Positions 1 to 5,986 of a stretch of DNA of 7,330 nucleotides are shown here, one piece after another. How positions within the stretch are numbered: position 1 is the stretch's first letter; every line of letters begins with the position of its first letter. Location: the NCBI GenBank assembly GCA_002686955.1, contig NYZA01000212.1, forward strand, positions 1 through 7,330. Direction: 5' to 3'. This stretch comes from Gemmatimonadota bacterium (GTDB lineage: Bacteria > GCA-2686955). The notes beneath the pieces were generated by a model. The model did not search any database and was not told the origin of the DNA. It worked only from the letters and a program-made list of their open reading frames with translations. A program made the translations under genes and the position numbers.

Positions 1-2398
1 CCTCCTGCGGCCCGACCTCGCGCAGAAGCTCACCGATCGAGCGCCAAGCGCTCGACCAACGTCGCTCCGACTCGTTCAGCTCCAATTCGGAGGCGCGCCT
101 CGCGGCGGCCTCGCGTCCATAGTCGATCGAAAGCTGATCCAGTCCAGCCGCCTGATCGGGAACGGTCCAGTTCAACCCTTCGGAGCGCCTCGAGTAATCG
201 GTTCCGATCGCGCAGGGCTCTTCGGGAATGATCCTCGGAATATGGTCGAAGGGGGTCGGATCGGGGGCGTCGGCGAAGAGATCCCACATCGGCTGGGCGA
301 TCTCGTCGAACTGCGTCATCGGGGGCAGTCCGAGGATGTGCTCGATCGTCGCGTGAATATTCGCCTCGGAGTAGTGGATGGGCGAAACATATCCGCGCTT
401 CGCCCAGGCGCCGGCGACGAGCAGGATCGAGCGGTGCGGATCGATATGATCGCGGCCCTGCTGCGGATCGTCCTCGATGATGATCACGATCGAGCTCTCC
501 CAGTACTCGCTATGAGAGAGCCAATCGATCAGGCGACCGGTCGCCTCGTCGTTGTCGGCCACCATCGATTCGGGGGAGGGGTAGGGCCACTGGCAGCCCT
601 GGTGGTGATCGTTCGGAAAGAGCATGAAGAGAAACTGAGGGAAGATCCCCGACTCCCACTCCCGAATCCGTTCATCGAGCTTGTCGACGTCGCGCGACTG
701 CATCCAGAAGACCGGCGGATCGTAGAAGCCCCAGTGCACGTAGCGCGGATCGAAGATCAGCCAGTTCTTGCCGAGCCCGACCGCCTCTCCGTAGTCTCTG
801 AAGCTGACCTCGTTTCTGATGCAGTTTTGGAAGATGAAGTCTTTCTTCGGAAAGGTGCTCGGATTCAGGAAGACATCGAGGTCCATCGAGCGGCCGAGTC
901 TATCGAGCGCCTGGTGTCGCTCTGTAAATGCGTTGACCGTCGCCGCCGTCACGAGCTCGTGCCCCTGGATCGATCGTTCCGCGTTGGAATAGTAGTTGTC
1001 TCCGCTCGCGAACTCGTCCGCCAAGGCCTTCAGATTCGGTGTCACGTCTCCACAGAAGACACAATTGTCCGGCTCCCCGCGCCCCCCTTCCCAGTCGCCC
1101 AGGATCGCATCGTAGGTCTTGTTCTCTCGAACGACGAAGAGCACGTGCTCGATCGGCGAGGGGTCGCCTCGGCGCAGCGGCACCGGACCGGAAAAGTTCT
1201 CCTCGTCGACCTCGAAGATCAGCCCGGGAAGGCGATTGTTTGTTCGGACCTGATCGGTCATCCGCTCCAGGGCCAAGGGCCCCGGCACCGAAACGATCTG
1301 GGCGACCGAGCGGTTCACCAGCGCCCCCTCGGGCAGAGTCCCCACCCCCTTGCTGCAACCGACGACGAGGGTCTCGTCATCCGGAGTCAGATCGATCGAC
1401 GTGGGATAGCCGGCGGTGGGGATCCGGCCGATCAGCTCGCCGCCGGGCAGTCCCACGATCGCCACGGCGTTGTCGTCGGCCTGCGCGATGTAGAGACGAT
1501 CGCCCTCTGACGAGATCGCGATCGAGTTCGGGCTCGATCCGTACTCCTCGAGACCGCCGAAGGGACGAAGATCGATCGTTGCATGGAGCTGTTTGGCGAC
1601 GAGATCGATGATCGAGAAGGAGTCTTCGTCGGAGTTCACGACATAGAGCCACTTTCCGTCGTCCGAGACGATCATCCCCTCGGGGTTCTTTTGTGTTTTG
1701 ACCGAGCCGGTCCACAGAATATGTCGCGCAAGCTCGACATTGTAGATGTCGATTCGGTCTTCCCGTTCGGAGCTCACATAGACCTGCTTGAAGACCGGAT
1801 TGGCGACGACGGTGAAGGGGTCTCCACCGCAGAGGACGCGGTCGAGCTTCTTGCCGGTCGCGACATCTTTCGAGAAGAGCGCGGCGGGGGTCGTGGTCAC
1901 CCCGTACAGAATTTTCTCGGCGGGACCGAGATCGAGGCCCCCCACATGACCGAAGACATCCCAGCGCGTGCGCTCGGTGAGCAGACCCTCCGAAAAATCG
2001 AAGACCAGAATCGCCCCCTGCCCCCCGCCCGAGGCGTAGAGCGTCGTGCCGGCCGCATCGAAGCGAAGCCCCAGAAAAACCGTGGGTTGCTCCAAGACCT
2101 GCGAAACCGCTTTCGCTTCAATGTCGATCACCGTCAGCGATTTCGGGCCGTCGCCCGAGCAAGCGAGAACGGCGTGGCGGCCATCGGGCGAGATCCGCGC
2201 TGCGTGGGGCAGATTGTCGATCTCGAGCAGATCACCGATCGGCGTAATCAGTCGTCCCGTGGGCATGAGCCATGCCTGCTCCCCGACCGGACCGGTCAAA
2301 GCGCGGGCTTGGGGGCGGATGCGGATCCCCTGCGTCGATGAGGCGGGTGCGCTCAACGTCAGAGATATGAAAGCGAGTATCGGAAATCGTAGATTCAT
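1..2398 (-). CDS. Secreted YncE-like beta-propeller / alkaline-phosphatase-type phosphoesterase fusion (3' end outside window)
   Basis: Reading the minus strand from ATG at 2398 gives 799 codons with no stop before the window edge, so only the C-terminus is missing. Residues 1-19 form a Sec signal peptide (hydrophobic core, cleavage probably near APA-S). Residues about 55-400 are a YncE/YVTN-type propeller, with blades such as ISPDGRHAVLACSG, SDDGKWLYVVNSDED and SSEGDRLYIAQADDN. Residues about 415-710 match the PF04185 phosphoesterase family: ENKTYDAILGD (425-435), VTPNLKALA (452-460), SIQGHE (476-481), PNDHHQG (595-601), MVADNDEA (612-619), EDDPQQGRDHIDPHR (642-656) and IEHILGLPPM. By analogy with AcpA/phospholipase C enzymes, E425, N426, D643 and D644 would bind metal and S476 is the likely nucleophile. 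The natural substrate is unknown. It is the third gene of the operon, 14 nt after the barrel gene. An unusual CxxC (446/449) lies inside the catalytic domain. The architecture matches proteins annotated 'bifunctional YncE family protein/alkaline phosphatase family protein'. Confidence 0.93.
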   Translation of the reverse strand, partial: MNLRFPILAFISLTLSAPASSTQGIRIRPQARALTGPVGEQAWLMPTGRLITPIGDLLEIDNLPHAARISPDGRHAVLACSGDGPKSLTVIDIEAKAVSQVLEQPTVFLGLRFDAAGTTLYASGGGQGAILVFDFSEGLLTERTRWDVFGHVGGLDLGPAEKILYGVTTTPAALFSKDVATGKKLDRVLCGGDPFTVVANPVFKQVYVSSEREDRIDIYNVELARHILWTGSVKTQKNPEGMIVSDDGKWLYVVNSDEDSFSIIDLVAKQLHATIDLRPFGGLEEYGSSPNSIAISSEGDRLYIAQADDNAVAIVGLPGGELIGRIPTAGYPTSIDLTPDDETLVVGCSKGVGTLPEGALVNRSVAQIVSVPGPLALERMTDQVRTNNRLPGLIFEVDEENFSGPVPLRRGDPSPIEHVLFVVRENKTYDAILGDWEGGRGEPDNCVFCGDVTPNLKALADEFASGDNYYSNAERSIQGHELVTAATVNAFTERHQALDRLGRSMDLDVFLNPSTFPKKDFIFQNCIRNEVSFRDYGEAVGLGKNWLIFDPRYVHWGFYDPPVFWMQSRDVDKLDERIREWESGIFPQFLFMLFPNDHHQGCQWPYPSPESMVADNDEATGRLIDWLSHSEYWESSIVIIIEDDPQQGRDHIDPHRSILLVAGAWAKRGYVSPIHYSEANIHATIEHILGLPPMTQFDEIAQPMWDLFADAPDPTPFDHIPRIIPEEPCAIGTDYSRRSEGLNWTVPDQAAGLDQLSIDYGREAAARRASELELNESERRWSSAWRSIGELLREVGPQE

Positions 2399-2414
2399 CG
2401 TCCTAATCCCCCCT
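2399..2414 (-). promoter_or_regulatory. Ribosome binding region of the phosphoesterase gene, overlapping the upstream stop
   Basis: On the minus strand an AGGGGGG run (2414-2408) sits 9 nt before the ATG at 2398, and a second AGGA (2404-2401) sits only 2 nt before it. The purine run overlaps the TAG stop of the barrel gene (2415-2413), so ribosomes finishing that gene end on this site. This supports the chosen start and suggests translational coupling. Confidence 0.6.
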
Positions 2415-3180
2415 AGAGATCGACGAGAAGAGCGACCCGCGCCAAGAAGCCGTGATCGGGCGGCTGCACCAAGACTCCCTCGCGGTAGTACGGGTTCCGC
2501 GTAGCCTGGATCACCGCGGCCAGATTCCCCTTGAGCTCGAAGCGATCGGAGAGGCGGGTCCAGAGGGTCGGGCCGGTGGCGATGCGTGCGCCCCCCTCCG
2601 CTTCGTTCGGGTCCCAGAAACCCTCGAGGTCCTGGCCGAAGAGCTCGAGCCCCGCGCGGAGACGTTCACCGAATCCACGCATGATCGCCGTGCCCAGAAT
2701 GATGTCGACCTTGTCGCGATCGGAGCCGAGTGGGAGCTCGGTCAAGTTGTTCAGGCTGAATTCCCAGTCGCTGGCGGCGCGGCTGGCGGTCGCACGGAAG
2801 CGCAAGACGTCGTCGTCGCGGAAATCGTGGGCGAATCCGAGCCCCAGGCTGAGCGAGACCGGGTCGGTCAAGACGCCGACAAACGATTCGAGAGCCACCG
2901 CGCTGCGTCGCTCGCCCTCGGGATCGATCAAGAGACCGCTCCAGATCTCGGTGGTGATCCGCTCGGAGAGACCGTAGCGCATGCGCAGGCCCTGCTCGAC
3001 GCCCCCCTGGCCGAAGAGGGCCGCCTCTCGGCTGCCGGCGGCGCTTTCGATCTCGACCGAGAGCAGACCGGCCGTGCCGAAGCCGGTGCGCTGGTAGAGG
3101 TAGGGGAGCTCACCGGCCGCGAGGGAGGGGCTCGTGAGGGCGGCGAGGGCGAGCAGGGCCAAGAGTGGCTTGGGGTTCAT
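2413..3180 (-). CDS. Exported protein of outer-membrane beta-barrel character, family unknown
   Basis: This 255-residue protein has a clear signal peptide (MNPKPLLALLALAALTSPSLA, cleavage near residue 21 or 22). The mature part has no transmembrane helix. It alternates short amphipathic strands with polar turns: GFGTAGLLSVEIES, LRMRYGLSERITTEIWSGL, VSLSLGLGFAHDF, DVLRFRATAS, WEFSLNNLTE, RLRAGLELFGQDL, TGPTLWTRLSDRFELKGNLAAV. It ends in a strand rich in hydrophobic residues (FLARVALLVDL). This pattern, with 'RFELKGNL' and 'GPTLW' strands, resembles small outer-membrane barrels that report membrane-embedded beta-strands, but the last residue is Leu rather than the classical Phe/Trp. I do not recognise the specific family and assign no substrate. 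GGAG at 3190-3187, six nt before the ATG, supports the start. It lies between two secreted propeller genes in the same orientation, 14 nt ahead of the phosphoesterase gene, so it may anchor or export them; that role is inference. Confidence 0.85.
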   Translation of the reverse strand: MNPKPLLALLALAALTSPSLAAGELPYLYQRTGFGTAGLLSVEIESAAGSREAALFGQGGVEQGLRMRYGLSERITTEIWSGLLIDPEGERRSAVALESFVGVLTDPVSLSLGLGFAHDFRDDDVLRFRATASRAASDWEFSLNNLTELPLGSDRDKVDIILGTAIMRGFGERLRAGLELFGQDLEGFWDPNEAEGGARIATGPTLWTRLSDRFELKGNLAAVIQATRNPYYREGVLVQPPDHGFLARVALLVDL

Positions 3181-3282
3181 GTTCGGCTCCGGAGCGCGGG
3201 GTGGTGTGGTGGTCGTGAGGTGTTCTTGCTGCTCTGGCGATTGTAGGGGACCGCGCGGGATTACGCTGTGTCGGTCCGGGAT
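3181..3282 (-). other. 102-nt spacer between the Asp-box propeller gene and the barrel gene
   Basis: No gene fits here. It contains the GGAG ribosome binding site of the barrel gene at 3190-3187, set inside a 10-bp perfect palindrome (3186-3195, GCTCCGGAGC). I see no convincing intrinsic terminator: the only inverted repeat (GGACC 3248-3252 with GGTCC 3273-3277) has a 20-nt loop and no T-tract. Read-through from the propeller gene is therefore plausible, although the spacer is long enough for a separate promoter. Confidence 0.5.
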
Positions 3283-5676
3283 TCAGGGACGCCGGTAGCT
3301 CACCTCGACCGCATCGATCGTCACCCGGTGGTCGCTGGCCTCGGGGCGCTTGTCGCCGGTGACCTTGATGCGCGCTCGGTAGTAGCCGAAGGGCAGACCT
3401 TGGAGCTCGGCAAGCATGACCTGAGGCTCGAACTCGGGTGAGTAGGTGTCGATGCTCACGCCGTTCTTGCCCAACTCCAAGCGAACGAAGCCCTGGTCTG
3501 GTCCTCGGGTGCCGTAGAAGCGCGCGCCGGTGCCGGCGAAAGGCAATAACACCGAGGCGCCGACCGTATTCGACCAAGTGTATCCGCGGTTGATCGTCCC
3601 GGGCACCTCGTCGACCATTTCCCAACGCCCACTGACAACCCAGGGCTCGTCGCGGGCATCGTCGTAGATCTCGGTCTCCCAAGCCTGCGTCCAGACTTGG
3701 CCCCGATCGTGGGAAACGTACATGCCGTCCCAAGCTCCAACCAGCAGGGTGGGGTCCTGGGGATAGGCGGGAGACACCGCCACCGACTGACAGGCGATGG
3801 GGGGATCTGCGGCGGACGAGAGGGGATACCAGCTTCCTCCACCGTCGCTGGTCTCGTACACGCCATGCGCGCGGGTGGCGAGCACCGCGATTTGGGAGAT
3901 AGCGAAGTCCGCGGGAAAGGCGAGGGCGGTGGCGTAAGCCCCTTCCAATCCGTTGACCTGGTGCTGCCAACTCTCGCCGCGATCGGAGGAATGCCAGAGG
4001 CCCAAGGGCGTGATGCACCACAGCCGGCCGGTGGTGCCGTAGTCGGGGCTGATGTACAGCGATTTGATCTGGTCGATCAATCCGCCCACGGCCTGCCAGG
4101 TGTGCCCGGCGTCCGTCGAACGGTAGATTCCGGTCTCGGTATCCGGGCCCCCGCCGAAGAGGGTCGAGTCTGCGGCGAAATCCGGGGAGATCACCAGCTT
4201 CCAGAAGCGGGGAACGGGCGTCAGCTCCACCGACCAGGTCTGGCCGGCGTCGCTGGAGCGATAGAAGCCGCCGTTGGCGGTGAGGAAGATGTGGCGATCC
4301 TCTGCGTAGTTCGGCGAAAAAACCGTGCTGCGAATGACGTTGTATTCCACCTGAATGGAATCGTGCGGCGCCAGTACCTGTTTTGTGTAGGAACGACCGG
4401 CGTCGTTGCTCGAGCTCAGGCCGTGGCCGGTTCCACAGATCACCAAGGAATCGACCGCGAAATCGGGCGAGGTCGCCATGGAATAGACGGTGATGAAGCC
4501 AAAACCCGTGAAGCGGTTGACCCAATTGCGGCCACCATCTTCGGTGACCACCAACTGCATGCCGTAGCCTGTAGCAAAGGCGTTGCCATCGGTCACGAAT
4601 TCGGGCGACACAACCACATTGCGTCCCATCCGGGTGGGGTTGATGTTGGCCTGATGCCAGTTTTCGCCTTCGTCGAAGCTCGCGTAGAGGCCCTCGTAGG
4701 CAGCGCAATAGACCAGTGGTTGGTCGAGGTAGTTCGGGGCGAGGTCCAAGCTCAGGTGATGGTTCTCCGTCTGGTTGGTCAGCTTGGGGTTCAAGTTGGT
4801 GCGCACCCAGCCGGCGCCTGCATCGGTGGAGCGATACACCCCTGCGTCTTTGCTGGCCACCCAGAGCTCCGGTGGGGCGGGGAAGGTGGGCAATGCCTGC
4901 AGATCGTTCAAGTAGAGGTCGTCGAGTCCATTGTTGATCCCAACGTAGCTCTGTCCGCGATCGGTCGATTGCAGAACCCCGGCGCCCCAAGTGGTGACCC
5001 ACAGCGTGCTGTCGCTCGGATAGTCGGGCGAAAAAGTGATGCTGCGCGGATGGCTGCCGATGGGCACCCGCGACCAGCTCCGGCCACCATCGCTGGTGAT
5101 CGCAACGCTCGAATCGCTGTAGGCCACCGCCAAGGTCGAGTCCACCTCCCAGAGGGGCGAAGCGGCGACCCGCGAGATCCGCACCGAATCCTCCACCGCC
5201 AGCTCGATGAAGGGTATGATGCTGAGACCACTGTCGATGCTCTGGTAGAGCAAATAGGGAGTGTGAAGGAACAGGGTGGTCTCAGCGCCCGGGCCGGACA
5301 GCGCCAGCAGGCGATTGAAGGTGCCCTCCTGCAAGAGTGGTCCCCAGCTGCAGCCGTGATCCGAGGAAGCCTGCAGACCACCGTCACGGCTGGTGGCCCA
5401 GAGGATGGGCCCGCCGCCCGGCGGGCTCGAGAAAGCCATATCGAGCACCCGATACCCAGCCAGGCCGCGCGCGCATTCCTGCCAAATCCGGCCGCCGTTC
5501 GCCGACATCAGAAAAGCGTTGAGCGATCCCGCGGAAGCCACGTATGTGGTTTGGTCCTGGGCGAAATCGGGGCTCAAGGCCACTGCATCCAGCACATCAT
5601 GGGGATGGTGTGCAGCCGCCCGCCCTGCGAGGGTCAGACCCAGTAGGGGGATGCAGAACCGATTTCTCTTTTCCAT
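3283..5676 (-). CDS. Secreted 14-repeat Asp-box (BNR/sortilin-like) double beta-propeller with C-terminal beta-sandwich
   Basis: This 797-residue protein starts with a signal peptide ending near RAAA-HHPHD (cleavage about residue 22). Fourteen Asp-box motifs (S/T-x-D-x-G-x-x-W/Y) begin at residues 58, 104, 146, 194, 237, 283, 333, 378, 423, 474, 520, 563, 609 and 655, a spacing of 42-51 residues. Most blades also carry a preceding 'SPDFxxDxTL' strand (for example residues 35, 216, 357, 403, 454, 497, 543, 635). The count fits two seven-bladed propellers over residues about 27-665, as in BNR/VPS10/YCF48-like proteins. The remaining 130 residues form a separate beta-sandwich with FAGTGARFYGTRGPDQG (713-729), DTYSP (743-747) and IDAVEV (787-792), similar to a carbohydrate-binding-like module appended to many secreted bacterial proteins. 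I see no sialidase catalytic arginine triad that can be assigned by eye, so a binding or scaffold role is more likely than a glycosidase. GGAG at 5685-5682, five nt before the ATG, supports the start. It is the first gene of the minus-strand run and is divergent from the IS element. Confidence 0.92.
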   Translation of the reverse strand: MEKRNRFCIPLLGLTLAGRAAAHHPHDVLDAVALSPDFAQDQTTYVASAGSLNAFLMSANGGRIWQECARGLAGYRVLDMAFSSPPGGGPILWATSRDGGLQASSDHGCSWGPLLQEGTFNRLLALSGPGAETTLFLHTPYLLYQSIDSGLSIIPFIELAVEDSVRISRVAASPLWEVDSTLAVAYSDSSVAITSDGGRSWSRVPIGSHPRSITFSPDYPSDSTLWVTTWGAGVLQSTDRGQSYVGINNGLDDLYLNDLQALPTFPAPPELWVASKDAGVYRSTDAGAGWVRTNLNPKLTNQTENHHLSLDLAPNYLDQPLVYCAAYEGLYASFDEGENWHQANINPTRMGRNVVVSPEFVTDGNAFATGYGMQLVVTEDGGRNWVNRFTGFGFITVYSMATSPDFAVDSLVICGTGHGLSSSNDAGRSYTKQVLAPHDSIQVEYNVIRSTVFSPNYAEDRHIFLTANGGFYRSSDAGQTWSVELTPVPRFWKLVISPDFAADSTLFGGGPDTETGIYRSTDAGHTWQAVGGLIDQIKSLYISPDYGTTGRLWCITPLGLWHSSDRGESWQHQVNGLEGAYATALAFPADFAISQIAVLATRAHGVYETSDGGGSWYPLSSAADPPIACQSVAVSPAYPQDPTLLVGAWDGMYVSHDRGQVWTQAWETEIYDDARDEPWVVSGRWEMVDEVPGTINRGYTWSNTVGASVLLPFAGTGARFYGTRGPDQGFVRLELGKNGVSIDTYSPEFEPQVMLAELQGLPFGYYRARIKVTGDKRPEASDHRVTIDAVEVSYRRP

Positions 5677-5681
5677 GCTCT

Positions 5682-5685
5682 CTCC
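5682..5685 (-). promoter_or_regulatory. Ribosome binding site of the Asp-box propeller gene
   Basis: GGAG followed by five nt and the ATG at 5676. The AG-rich stretch GGAGAGAG makes this the only well-supported start for the signal-peptide-bearing frame. Confidence 0.65.
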
Positions 5686-5744
5686 GCAGCCCGGGTTCGG
5701 CCAAGGACAACCGGCACTGGCGCGGGCCTTCTTCCTAAGGATAC

Positions 5745-5761
5745 ATCGGCCGGCGGCCGAT
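5745..5761. repeat. Perfect 7-bp inverted repeat with 3-nt centre
   Basis: Arms ATCGGCC (5745-5751) and GGCCGAT (5755-5761) flank GGC. It lies 69 nt upstream of the propeller start codon, a suitable place for an operator or a leader hairpin. No run of T follows on either strand, so it is not a typical terminator. Confidence 0.6.
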
Positions 5762-5781
5762 TGCTGCTTAAGGGTCCGCGC

Positions 5782-5800
5782 AAGAATGACTTGTCATCTT
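5782..5800. repeat. Dyad ATGAC-TT-GTCAT with AAG/CTT extensions
   Basis: ATGAC (5786-5790) and GTCAT (5793-5797) are perfect arms around TT. AAG (5782-5784) and CTT (5798-5800) extend the symmetry with one unpaired A. The small spacer suits a dimeric repressor site better than an RNA hairpin. It may serve the propeller operon, the element, or neither. Confidence 0.5.
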
Positions 5801-5805
5801 GGCGC

Positions 5806-5826
5806 CCAGATGTGCCGCAGATCTGG
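5806..5826. repeat. Hairpin repeat 1 of the IS110 left flank
   Basis: CCAGAT (5806-5811) pairs with ATCTGG (5821-5826) across a 9-nt loop. It is the first of five successive hairpins before the transposase. Confidence 0.5.
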
Positions 5827-5838
5827 TCGATCGGTGAG

Positions 5839-5852
5839 CTCCGAAACCGGAG
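5839..5852. repeat. Hairpin repeat 2 of the IS110 left flank
   Basis: CTCCG (5839-5843) pairs with CGGAG (5848-5852) around an AAAC tetraloop. Confidence 0.5.
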
Positions 5853-5854
5853 GC

Positions 5855-5867
5855 GTAGCAGCGCTAC
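5855..5867. repeat. Hairpin repeat 3 of the IS110 left flank
   Basis: GTAGC (5855-5859) pairs with GCTAC (5863-5867) around an AGC loop, only two nt after the preceding hairpin, so the two could stack. Confidence 0.5.
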
Positions 5868-5902
5868 TTCGAGATGGGATGAGAAGGCCGACCTCCCCGC
5901 GC

Positions 5903-5927
5903 GCAGTGCCACACTAGAGTGGCCTGC
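5903..5927. repeat. Hairpin repeat 4 of the IS110 left flank, with internal loop
   Basis: GCCAC (5908-5912) pairs with GTGGC (5919-5923) around ACTAGA. A second short helix, GCA (5903-5905) with TGC (5925-5927), continues it beyond a small asymmetric internal loop (GT opposite C). Confidence 0.5.
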
Positions 5928-5938
5928 AGTAGCTTAAA

Positions 5939-5961
5939 CCCGGAGCCCGGTCGGGCCCGGG
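5939..5961. repeat. Strong GC hairpin just before the transposase gene
   Basis: CCCGG (5939-5943) plus GCCC (5945-5948) pair with GGGC (5953-5956) plus CCGGG (5957-5961). This gives nine G-C pairs with one bulged A and a GGTC tetraloop. It ends 12 nt before the ribosome binding site and could limit transposase translation, or close the bridge RNA. Confidence 0.6.
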
Positions 5962-5973
5962 GGCGCACATGCA

Positions 5974-5980
5974 AAGGAGA
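5974..5980 (+). promoter_or_regulatory. Ribosome binding site that fixes the transposase start
   Basis: AAGGAGA lies six nt before the ATG at 5987. A further in-frame ATG at 5969 lies upstream of this site and has no such sequence before it, so 5987 is preferred and the protein is 356 rather than 362 residues. Confidence 0.8.
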
Positions 5981-5986
5981 TCGACC

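Larger units (their letters stand above)
5806..5961 (+). ncRNA. Candidate IS110 bridge RNA / structured leader upstream of the transposase
   Basis: Five local hairpins follow one another in 156 nt: 5806-5826, 5839-5852, 5855-5867, 5903-5927 and 5939-5961, ending 26 nt before the transposase ATG. In IS110-group elements such as IS621 a bridge RNA of about 180 nt is encoded between the left end and the recombinase gene, and its internal loops pair with target and donor DNA. Size, orientation and position fit, and the 35-nt unpaired stretch between hairpins 3 and 4 could belong to a guide loop. I cannot fold the RNA or identify guides without the element's ends, and IS1111-group elements carry their RNA downstream instead, so this remains a candidate. 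Confidence 0.35.
5677..5986. other. Divergent intergenic region: operon leader on the left, IS110 left flank on the right
   Basis: These 310 nt separate the propeller gene (minus) from the transposase gene (plus). I see no credible gene: short open frames crossing it have no ribosome binding site and no recognisable product. It contains two symmetric dyads (5745-5761, 5782-5800), then five hairpin-forming repeats from 5806 to 5961, then the transposase ribosome binding site. The junction between host sequence and insertion element should lie inside it, but no duplicated target or terminal inverted repeat marks it. No strong sigma-70 promoter was found on either strand; TATCCT on the minus strand (5743-5738) is a weak -10 candidate without a good -35. 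Confidence 0.7.

Noticed and set aside
242-1510. Long plus-strand open frame (422 codons) opposite the phosphoesterase gene
   Set aside because: It is antisense to a frame with clear PF04185 and YncE motifs, has no domain features of its own, and arises from high-GC codon bias.
3240-3245. TACAAT on the minus strand as a -10 box for the barrel gene
   Set aside because: No acceptable -35 hexamer occurs 15-19 nt upstream, so a promoter cannot be supported.
3246-3280. GGACC/GGTCC inverted repeat as terminator after the propeller gene
   Set aside because: Only five base pairs with a 20-nt loop and no T-tract on the minus strand.
3110-5002. Minus-strand open frame of 630 codons in another frame of the propeller gene
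   Set aside because: It is a shadow: Arg/Pro-rich composition without domains, and it overlaps both the propeller gene and the start of the barrel gene.
3697-5646. Long plus-strand open frame (649 codons) opposite the propeller gene
   Set aside because: The antisense frame has no recognisable motif, while the minus-strand frame shows 14 Asp-boxes and a signal peptide.
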